A stretch of DNA of 64,000 nt from Sulfodiicoccus acidiphilus (lineage in GTDB: Archaea > Thermoproteota > Thermoprotei_A > Sulfolobales > Sulfolobaceae), in the NCBI RefSeq assembly GCF_003967175.1, contig NZ_AP018553.1, forward strand, positions 1,449,982 to 1,513,981, written 5' to 3'. Shown one piece after another: positions 37,922 through 45,777 of this stretch (positions are counted from its first letter, which is position 1; each line of letters opens with the position of its first letter). A program made the position numbers and the translations under genes. Below the pieces are notes generated by a model. That model was given only the letters and a program-made list of their open reading frames with translations, was not told the origin of the DNA and ran no database searches.

Positions 37922-39180
37922 CTCATTAACAACAATCCCACGGCTAAGGACGCTAGTCCAGCCGCCAGGGAAGTCGCAGCCAGCAAAATGTCCTCCTTCT
38001 CCCTTTTCCCCTCGTGGAGGACCATCCTTCCCACGTGAAAGTTGATCGAGATGAAGCCTACGGCAGTGAACACTAAGGCTAGCGCCACTTGGGGGAACAT
38101 TCCAGCCCTGAAGGCCGCGGAGAAGATCGCGAACTCTCCCAGGAAAGTCCCGAATGGAGGTAGTCCTGTAACGGAGAGCGACGAGATGAGTAGGGCCGCA
38201 GAGGTTACTGGCATGTTAATTTGGTCTATTTCCTTCTTCCCCGTTGAACGTGTTATTGAGCCACAGGAATAGAACGCGCCAGCCTTCCCGAAGGCGTGAG
38301 AGAGGAGGAGGATCGCGACTCCTAGGGTCGAGTTAGCTGACATCCCTAACAGTGCAAGATTCATGTTTTCGATCGTCGAATAGGCGAACAATCTTTTATG
38401 GAACCTCTGACTCCCCATCGCGATCGAGGCGAACCCTATTGAGATCACCGCGACCCAGCTGTAGAGTTCTGGAACTGGGGCAGCAACGTAGACCACATGA
38501 AGGACGTATACGGCCACAGGGAGCAATACCCCTGAGAACAACGCACTAACTGGGGCTGGTGCCTCACTATGCACATCGGGAAGCCACGTGTTCATTGGAA
38601 ACACTCCTGCCTTTGTGCCGAATCCCATGAGGGCTAGCGCTGAGGCTATAGTCAGAAGGGGCGAGAGGTGGGGAGTCTCTATACTAGATACTGTAAGCGT
38701 GCCCAGTCCATAGTAAAACAGGATCACCGACGCAAGAGCAAACGTAACACCAGCTGAGACCAGGATCACGTACCTCCACCCAGCCTCCAATGCCAGTGGA
38801 GTTCGCTCCGTCACCACCAGCAACACAGAGGAGACAGTAGTCGCTTCTATCCCAACCCACATCAGTCCTAGGTTGTTTACAACCACAGTGAAGAACATGG
38901 TGGAGGTGAAGAAGTTTAGAAAGTAGTAGTACCTGTTTTGGTTACCTATGTAGCGAAGTGAGTAAATTGCCGAGAGCACGTAGATGGACGCTATTGAGAG
39001 CAGAATATACCAACTGAACTGTGTGACGTAGAAGGTTCCTATTACAGGTATTTCCCCCCGTAGCACAACCACCAGAGCCACCTCTACTATCGCCGACCCT
39101 ATGGAAGCGTATCTAACCCTGGACAAAAACAGGTTAGCTACGAGGGGCAAGACTATTATAGACATCACGAGGGCGTTCAA
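37915..39180 (-). CDS. HyfF-like antiporter-type membrane subunit (NuoL/M/N family)
   Basis: 421-residue membrane protein with about 12-14 helices and the family core VNNLGLMWVGIEATTVSSVLLV (Glu) and FGTKAGVFPMNTWLPDVHSEAPAPVSALFSGVLL (Lys, His and Glu). First gene of the operon. A TATAAAAG-like box around 39289-39297 may be its promoter if it has a leader of some 80 bases; no closer box is evident. Confidence 0.88.
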   Translation of the reverse strand: MNALVMSIIVLPLVANLFLSRVRYASIGSAIVEVALVVVLRGEIPVIGTFYVTQFSWYILLSIASIYVLSAIYSLRYIGNQNRYYYFLNFFTSTMFFTVVVNNLGLMWVGIEATTVSSVLLVVTERTPLALEAGWRYVILVSAGVTFALASVILFYYGLGTLTVSSIETPHLSPLLTIASALALMGFGTKAGVFPMNTWLPDVHSEAPAPVSALFSGVLLPVAVYVLHVVYVAAPVPELYSWVAVISIGFASIAMGSQRFHKRLFAYSTIENMNLALLGMSANSTLGVAILLLSHAFGKAGAFYSCGSITRSTGKKEIDQINMPVTSAALLISSLSVTGLPPFGTFLGEFAIFSAAFRAGMFPQVALALVFTAVGFISINFHVGRMVLHEGKREKEDILLAATSLAAGLASLAVGLLLMRW

Positions 39181-39434
39181 CCTATCTCACCTTTGTAAGA
39201 TAGGCGTCATCAGCCCTCACAACTCGGGCGGTTAGGACGTTAGTCCGCGGAGGACGCCATCTCCGTGGGCGAGAGTTAGCAGTGAGGTATAAAAGATTTG
39301 CGAATCGGAGAACCCACGGATCCTTCACTTTGGTGGCAACTTAAACGAGAAGGTAGTCGAAGGATTTCGTCAATAGGGGCATCTATGGCTTTGCTACCGC
39401 TGCGTAGATTTGGGGTTTCTTTACAAAAATTTAG
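39181..39434. other. Upstream region of the hydrogenase-related operon
   Basis: About 250 bases without a gene. Contains a TATA-like TATAAAAGATTT at 39289 and, at the right, TTTACAAAAATTTA before repeat B3. Confidence 0.3.
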
Positions 39435-39723
39435 GAGTCGAGGAGGTGGAAAGCCTCGCCTTTCACGGGGGGATAGATAGCTCCCTTATAATTAAAACAT
39501 TGTTTTCCTACGATTTCCTTAGTGGCGTTAACGACTTCCCTCCCCGGCCCCATCGAGAACTCGACTGGACTGAGGGAGGGGCAACATGCACTTTTCTCTT
39601 ATAGGGACTAGAGGCCGTCGAAAGTCCCCCTCTAGTCGGGAGCTCCGCCACCTCCCGCAGCACATCAAACGAGAGATGTAACCTAGAATCGAAGAGGGGA
39701 ACTCTGAGTGGGGAGTAAGTCAG
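39435..39723 (+). repeat. IS605-derived non-coding repeat, family B copy 3
   Basis: Left end GAGTCGAGGAGGTGGAAAGCCTCGCC, GCTCCCTTATAATTAAAA, family B middle (GACTGAGGGAGGGGCAAC), and a shortened right end GGGGAGTAAGTCAG. A TTTAC lies before the left end. It directly precedes the truncated HEPN gene. Confidence 0.7.
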
Positions 39724-39794
39724 CTTCACGTCAAAGTTGATAAGGTCACTGTGAGAATTTCATCGAAAACTCTTTGAAGAGAGTTCACGACTGA

Positions 39795-40121
39795 CTACGA
39801 GAAGCGGAGAGGGATTTAGAGGAGGCTAAGTGCACTAAGGAGGGCAAGTATTACGAGCTGACCTGCTTTCTGTCTCAGCAGTCGGCCGAGAAAGCCGTCA
39901 AAGGACTCCTTCAATCCATGGGAATAGAGAGAAGAGGACACTCCATGATTCAATTAATCCAAGACGCTCATGTAGAGATACACCAATGTACCGCTTTCCT
40001 AAATAAACAGTACTTTCCTACGCGTTATGCTGATGTACATGATGAAGGTTCTCCATTAGAGTACTACACTGAAAAGGACGCAGAGGAATTTATAAATCCC
40101 GCATTTAGGATGCTTAATTAA
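39795..40121 (+). pseudogene. HEPN-domain protein (5'-truncated)
   Basis: The frame reads LREAERDLEEAKCTKEGKYYELTC, then CFLSQQSAEKAVKGLLQSM, and later FPTRYADVHDEGSP, a clear HEPN domain as in HEPN/MNT pairs. The RxxxxH motif of HEPN ribonucleases is present as RYADVH. A TGA stands directly before the preserved part at 39792-39794 and the first ATG is at 39918, inside the domain, so the original start is gone, probably through events next to repeat B3. In intact systems the HEPN protein is the toxin and the MNT protein the antidote. Confidence 0.7.
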
Positions 40122-40141
40122 GTGAGGGGAAATAGCGTAGG

Positions 40142-40516
40142 GTGATAATGCTCTTCAGTTCTAACGCTCGTGGAGATTACACCGACCTCAGCGACTACGA
40201 CGTGTTAATAGTGGGAGGCGAGATACCCAGAGACCCGAGGAAGGTCCCAGACGATCTTTACATGAGTGTCGTGAAGATGTATCCAGGAGAGGTCGATCCG
40301 GTCTTCATGGACATGGAGGTTTTCATGAAAAAGCTCAAGGAAGGAGTTACCTTCATCTTGCGGATATTAGAGGAAGGCAAGGTTCGATATAGGGACGAGG
40401 AGTTTTCAAGCCAGGTCGTGAGAGCATATTCTGAGGCGAGGCCTACATACGTGAGGAAAGGCAAGGATCGGATAATAGTAGTAACGAAAGGGAAGCAAGT
40501 GAGGGATATTCCTTAA
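40142..40516 (+). CDS. MNT-type minimal nucleotidyltransferase (likely N-terminally truncated)
   Basis: 124 residues. The front MIMLFSSNARGDYTDLSDYDVLIVGG matches the GSxARGxxxxxSDxDL motif of MNT nucleotidyltransferases, with both metal-binding Asp, and a third Asp is in VDPVFMDMEVF. Normal members have 20-40 residues before this motif; here the frame starts at GTG 40142, a few residues before it. The usual first Gly is Ser (SSNARG). Partner of the HEPN remnant 21 bases upstream. Probably a decaying toxin-antitoxin pair, though the antidote may still be made. Confidence 0.65.
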   Translation: MIMLFSSNARGDYTDLSDYDVLIVGGEIPRDPRKVPDDLYMSVVKMYPGEVDPVFMDMEVFMKKLKEGVTFILRILEEGKVRYRDEEFSSQVVRAYSEARPTYVRKGKDRIIVVTKGKQVRDIP

Positions 40517-40737
40517 CTAGGAGGAGGCTTACTTTTCTGAATTGGCGTGACACTACCATTTTCCAGTTTTCTGTGGATGTAACCTTCCCTTAAGCTCTGT
40601 AGACTGTAAATCGTCTATTTATATAATTAATGATCTTCATGAATTTTCCTTAGGTTTACTGACTTTGTGTATACCCAACACTTTAGTCGCGAGGAAAGCA
40701 GAGGGACCCGATAGTTTCAGACCCAAGAAAAAAGGAA
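40517..40737. other. Intergenic stretch
   Basis: About 220 AT-richer bases with a likely promoter (TTTATATAATTAATG near 40618-40632) and nothing else recognised. Confidence 0.3.
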
Positions 40738-41504
40738 ATGAAGCTCAATGAGCTCAGGTCAAAGGTCAGGGGCACCGTCGTTTCACCGCAGGAATCTGAG
40801 TATGAAGTGGAGAGAAGGCTCTATAACAGCATGATAGACAAGAGGCCCTCCTTAATAGTTAAGTGTTTAGGCCTGCAGGACGTTCAGCACGCCCTGGAAT
40901 ACGCTGAGACGCTTGGCCTAAAGGTAAGCGTGAGAGGAGGGGGACACGGAGTCTCAGGGTCGGCCTTGGTGGAGGGTGGGCTTGTGATAGATCTGAGTCG
41001 AATGAATGGAGTTTGGGTCGACCCTAAGGAGAAGACGGCAATAGTTCAGGGAGGTGTAGTCTGGGGAGAGTTCGACAGGGAGGCCCAAGTATTCGGGCTC
41101 GCCAACCCAGGAGGAAAGGTATCCACCACCGGGGTGGCCGGCTTCACTTTGGGCAGTGGGATAGGTTGGCTGAGCAACAAGTATGGCCTAGCGTGTGACA
41201 ACTTGTTGGGTGCTCAGGTGGTCACGGTCGACGGCAGGGTACTGAACGTAGATGAGGACAACGAGAGGGAGCTTTTCTGGGCCATCAGAGGAGGAGGACA
41301 CTCCATGGCTGTAGTAACCTCCTTCAAGTTCAGGCTCCATAGGGTTGGGCCCATGGTGTGCGGCGGGCTCCTCATTTACCCTGAGCGTTACTTCCAATGA
41401 GGTAGTTGGGACGGTCAAGAGTTTCGTGGAGAGGGCCAGGAGGGAGGTGTCACTCTTGACTGTTCTCACTACAGCACCTTCCCCCCTTCCAAAGGAGATG
41501 CATG

Positions 41505-42745
41505 CTGACTTCCTCCCCGCCCTGGGAGGGTTCCCCTCATCGATTCGGGTTTAATTCTCTGAGGGGCAGTCGAGAGGGTCGGAGACCCCCTCCTGTTTAA
41601 ATTAACTATAGCGATAACGTCACGATCATTCTCATAACTACATGAACACTTAAACCAACGATGCCCTTTTCTTCCATCCTTTTACCACACTTAGGACATG
41701 AGACAGAAGAATAACTACAATCAACGAACTCTACGACCATACCGTGCTTCTTAGCTTGTCAAGAGATCCAGTACTGAACACGACGGTACTGCATTAAGTA
41801 GGGTTTATCCCTAAACTCTTTCGATAGTTTATCCACGTTCTTGATTAGGTTCCTGAGGTTCTCCAGTTCGATGACGCTAGCACCCATCGTCCTTACAATT
41901 TCAACAACCCACTTCCCCACTTTCCTAGCGAAATCCTCCATAACCCTCCTAGCCTTTAGGTGGAAGGAGTGAATCCTTCGTAAGATCCTATTGTTCTCCT
42001 TCCACCTCTTTGGGTATTTCTTCTGAAGATTTTCAGCTAAAGACTTCCAATGGTGAACCTCTTCAATGCGAGTTGGAATCCTAACGTAGTGTTTGTCGTC
42101 CTTCCCTGCAACTACCTCGCTCATGTTAACGTCTACGGCAACACTAGACTTTGGGTCTACCTTCTCTAGTGGTTTCTCAAAAACCACTTTAAGGAAAGCC
42201 TTTCCCTCTCTGACTACTAACCTAGCCTCCCTCGTCCTCCAGTTCAGGTACTCCCTCAAGTTCTTGGGATAACCTAGAATTGGTATCTCACCAAACACTT
42301 GCTATCCTAACAGTCTCTCGAAGTTCACATTATAACTTGCCTTTGGTGTTAGCCAAACAGTGGGCTTATAAACTCTCGGAAAACGTCCTCTTCTCGAATT
42401 ATCATACCAACCCTTGTACTGAGAGGGCGTCACGATAACAGTCCTCGGCTATCTTTGACGGTAGATTGTGTTCCTCCCTTAACTTCGTGTATGACTCCTC
42501 GTGGACTTTTGAAAGTACTCCCTTCTCTTCCGGATTTTTCACGTTCTCTTTCGACCAGAATAGGGTGAAACGGAGTGCTTCAACGTAGTTGTTCACGAGG
42601 GCTAGGAGGGAATCAGATGGGGCGACCTTCATCGAAACAGTTGCTCTGATCGCTTTTTTACCCCTCCTAGCCATTAATGAAATTTAGAAAGAAAAGAAGC
42701 ATTTAAATTTCCATCCCCGCCCCTAGAAGGGGCGAGGCTTTCGTT
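41505..42745 (-). mobile_element. IS200/IS605-family element with a decayed tnpB, source of family B repeats
   Basis: Minus-strand orientation. The right end at 41505 reads GGGCGGGGAGGAAGTCAG, preceded by AAACCCGAATCGATG, exactly the right end of the family B repeats. The left end around 42715-42745 reads AAGCCTCGCCCCTTCTAGGGG. No tnpA. It interrupts the oxidoreductase gene. The boundary on the left is accurate only to about ten bases. Confidence 0.82.
41515..42674 (-). pseudogene. tnpB: RNA-guided nuclease TnpB, second type (decayed)
   Basis: Starts [19 protein letters not shown]. Recognisable parts in order: [27 protein letters not shown] then after a frameshift [19 protein letters not shown], a [21 protein letters not shown], the first RuvC Asp in [14 protein letters not shown], the Glu region [15 protein letters not shown], a TGA after QYWIS, and a zinc ribbon SCPKCGKR followed after a frameshift by [13 protein letters not shown]. 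At least three frame changes or stops, so inactive as read. Clearly different from the tnpB at 31 kb. Confidence 0.82.
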
Positions 42746-43331
42746 CTCTTTGCAAGAGGGTGATACTCTTGGCTGGAGGGTTCATGGGAGATCCAGAGGA
42801 AGGGGAGGTTGAGCTCGCACCAGTTAAGCAGATCTCCGCTAGCAAGGTCGACATGATGGGGCCCATTCCCTACACTGCCCTCCAAGCCTTGGCTGACCCC
42901 CTTAACCCTCCCCACTTGAACAACCACTGGAAGAATCAGTTCATGGACGACCTCAAGGATGAAACCGTCGAAGCGGTCAGGAAATACTTCCTCACCTCGA
43001 CCTCACCCATCTCAGAGCTTCACTTCGAATACGTGGGAAAGGGCGTATCGGAGGTCTCGGAAGAGGAGAACACATTTGGGCATAGAAAGGCCAAGTGGAT
43101 AGTAAACATCGTAGTGAAGTGGGACGATCCTCGGCACACAGAGGCTAACGTGAGCTAGGTGAGAGGCTCTTCAACGAATTGTCTCCAATGTCCGTGGGAC
43201 GTTACGTCAACTACGATGGTGACAATTCGAGGGAGTCGGCTGTGAGGTCCTACAGCGTGCCCAAGTACAGGAGGCTCATAGAGGTCAAGAAGGTCTACGA
43301 TCCCCACGATCTCTTCGCTACCAGGCTCTGA

Positions 43332-43590
43332 TGGACCAGCAAGTCCTCACATCACAACTATGGGCTGCTCTCACGGCCCGCGTCTGTCGACTAATGCACA
43401 CTGAGCGACGTTTCTTTTCATACCGACTCCTTAACATTCTAACTTTTCTAGGATCTGCCCTCATGTAAGAGAGGTCTCTGTGGGGGACTGCAACCTTCAA
43501 CTAAAGGTTTACTAAATCAAAGGAGACCCAGTTCTTATGTAACCTATGGAACAGTTCAGGTCAAGTTGAGAAAAAAGTAGACTCAAATCG
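43332..43590. other. Intergenic stretch before the cupredoxin gene
   Basis: About 260 bases. No separate gene seen. The last part probably encodes the true N-terminus of the cupredoxin protein (see next entry). Confidence 0.3.
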
Positions 43591-43630
43591 TGTAAAGGGC
43601 GCGGAGACCACTTACTTCTTTATTGCCCTA

Positions 43631-45259
43631 TTGGTAGGTGGTTTCCTCCTCTACTTTAGCGTCTTACCCCACCCTCTAGCTACACCAGACTCCCCTCACT
43701 CTCCCGGTTTGATAAGCAAGTACAACAGCTCTGGTGACCCAGGATCAGGTCAGGACTGGACAGTCTACGTGGGAGGGGGGACTCAGGACATGTCGGTGAT
43801 GACAATGGGGTTCTTCCCTGAGATAATAACCATAGACGCTGGTGACAGCATAACGTTCATAAACAACTCCTCGGAGGTGCACACCGTCACCTTCCTGAGC
43901 GGAAATCCACCGATCAACCCATTCTCCCCATTAGCTGACGTAAAGATCGGGGGGAACGTTTACAATGGGACAACCGTGGTCTCGTCGGGTATGCTACTCC
44001 CAGGGCAGAGCTACACCCTGACCTTCACGAACCCAGGGGTGTATATCTACCAGTGCATCTATCACGCGGGAATGGTGGGGATTGTGGTGGTTAATCCTGC
44101 CGGAACACCATATCCGATGACCCAGGCCCAATACAACCAAGTGGCCTATCAGGAGGTGACGCAGTCTCTGAGCAACGGGGAGTCCATATTTCAACAGGTT
44201 AACATCCCCGCCACCCCAGGCCCCAACGGAACCACAGTTTGGCACGTGAACGCCGGGCTCACTACACCTGCGGTAGCGTCAGTGCAGTTGACTCCGGCCT
44301 CAGGAAGTGATGTCACAGGTACTGCTCAGCTCGCCATTGTTTCCCCTGGGGAGATGTCAGTGGAGGTGGACCTCTCAGGACTGACCCCAGGGAAGACCTA
44401 CCAGGTTCAGATATTCACCGGTGCGTCTGAGGCCGGAGGTAGACTAACCTACACCTTAAACCCGGTAGTTGGGGGCTCCAACGGTACTGGCACTTCAATC
44501 ACCACAGTCAAGGTTGAGCCTCTAGACCCTTACATCCCAGGGAGTTACGGCATTCCTGCTGCGAGTTGGTACGTTAACGTCAGCTCAGGTGACACGGCAG
44601 TCTCGTTAGGAGACGTCATAGCTCCAGCCGCAAGTGCCATGAGGTTCCTCCCGTCCACCCTCACGATACATGTGGGGGACACCGTCACCTGGACCGTCAA
44701 CGCCCCTGACGAAGTGCACACTGTGACCTTCGTGCCCCAGGGTATGGAAATACCGGAGTTCGGGACCCCCGTAAGCCTCATACCAGCTGGAGGTCCCGTG
44801 TTCAACGGCTCTGGCTACTACAACTCTGGGCCCCTCCTGCCAGGCCAATCCTATAGCCTAACCTTCACTGTGCCTGGAGTCTACACCTACGTGTGCCTAC
44901 TTCACGACAACATGGGCATGTACGGTACAATAGTGGTCCTGCCTAACGGTCCCGTGAACTCCCAACAACTCGCACAGCTTTCCACCATGTTAAATCAACT
45001 TTCCGGCCTCTCAGGCCGGGTTTACAACAACTCAGCGCAGATCTCTCAGGTAGACGCCAGACTCAGCTCAGTATACGGGACGCTCTCCCAGATGAACGCT
45101 ACCATGAACGGGTTACAGAATTCCACCGCGTCCCAAGGGACCCTCATGCAAGTTGTGAATGCGAGGGTATCAGGCCTTCAATCGACCCTCATTGTATTGG
45201 TGATCTTGGTGATCATTTCCCTACTCCTAAACGTGGTCCTAATAACGAGGAGGAGATAG
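43631..45259 (+). CDS. Two-domain cupredoxin surface protein with coiled coil and C-terminal anchor
   Basis: At least 542 residues. Two plastocyanin-like domains each carry a type 1 copper site: SSEVHTVTF with QCIYHAGM (domain 1, about 80-150) and PDEVHTVTF with VCLLHDNMGM (domain 2, about 360-430). Between them is a beta domain. Residues about 440-515 form a coiled coil rich in Gln, Asn and Ser, followed by a membrane helix (VLVILVIISLLLNVVLI) and RRR. It is an outward-facing copper protein, perhaps an electron carrier. The open frame begins at TTG 43631 inside what looks like the N-terminal hydrophobic helix; the same frame extends upstream without a start, so a TTG near 43564 with one missing A in an A6 run is more likely. 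Confidence 0.8.
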   Translation: MVGGFLLYFSVLPHPLATPDSPHSPGLISKYNSSGDPGSGQDWTVYVGGGTQDMSVMTMGFFPEIITIDAGDSITFINNSSEVHTVTFLSGNPPINPFSPLADVKIGGNVYNGTTVVSSGMLLPGQSYTLTFTNPGVYIYQCIYHAGMVGIVVVNPAGTPYPMTQAQYNQVAYQEVTQSLSNGESIFQQVNIPATPGPNGTTVWHVNAGLTTPAVASVQLTPASGSDVTGTAQLAIVSPGEMSVEVDLSGLTPGKTYQVQIFTGASEAGGRLTYTLNPVVGGSNGTGTSITTVKVEPLDPYIPGSYGIPAASWYVNVSSGDTAVSLGDVIAPAASAMRFLPSTLTIHVGDTVTWTVNAPDEVHTVTFVPQGMEIPEFGTPVSLIPAGGPVFNGSGYYNSGPLLPGQSYSLTFTVPGVYTYVCLLHDNMGMYGTIVVLPNGPVNSQQLAQLSTMLNQLSGLSGRVYNNSAQISQVDARLSSVYGTLSQMNATMNGLQNSTASQGTLMQVVNARVSGLQSTLIVLVILVIISLLLNVVLITRRR

Positions 45260-45777
45260 GGACGTGCTAGAACATGCCTGGCTCCTATGTTAAAGATTTT
45301 TATTTGTAGTAAATTCAAAGGACATATCTTATCCTGAGGCCGCCAGACTGTAAGACCTCTATGTAACCATTCGTTACTTTTAAATTACTTATAAGTATTG
45401 TTTTGATATAATTGTATTTATATAATGTTGCCTTGATTTCTCTATCGATGATCCCTCAACCTATGGCGGGCTCTGCTAGGAGGTCTCGGGGATGACGGAA
45501 GTTGGATGGGAGGATGGTGTTCCCTTCCACTGGTGCCAGCGAGTTGAGGGTGTACGATCCCTCAAGGGGGTGTTTGCGGTGGAATTAGAAGTAAAAGTTA
45601 AGGAGAAGTTGCACTGCGGGTAAACACTTTCGTGCCCTCTCCAGAAGTGTGTAAAATACCACATCGAGTCCTCTGGGTTTGGTCTACTCAGCCACTTATC
45701 TTGAGGCACGGAGAGACAAACGAAACTTACGCCTCCCTGAAGTGTGGATTGGGATCTCCTCGCCACGTGAACTCGCG
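45260..45777. other. Intergenic stretch without visible gene
   Basis: About 520 bases. The first half is AT-rich with several T runs, consistent with a transcript end. The second half has no recognisable coding. Confidence 0.3.

Larger units (their letters stand above)
40738..43331 (+). pseudogene. FAD-linked oxidoreductase, BBE family, split by an IS element
   Basis: The N-terminal FAD_binding_4 domain is well preserved: VSVRGGGHGVSGSALVEGGLVIDLSRMNGVWVD with the His that usually binds FAD, GGKVSTTGVAGFTLGSGIGWLSNKYGL and FWAIRGGGHSMAVVT. The frame shifts near 41380-41400 and is cut at about 41505 by the tnpB element. The rest resumes after about 42745 (GFMGDPEEGEVELAPVKQ) and, after one more frame change near 43155, ends with the berberine-bridge-enzyme tail MSVGRYVNYDGDN and KKVYDPHDLFA. 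Insertion plus two frame changes make it a true pseudogene. Its former substrate is unknown. Confidence 0.88.

Noticed and set aside
32923..39180. Annotation of the cluster as a Ni-Fe hydrogenase (hydrogenase-4 or formate hydrogenlyase)
   Set aside because: All four Ni-Fe ligand cysteines of the large subunit are replaced, and no hydrogenase maturation genes are in the window.
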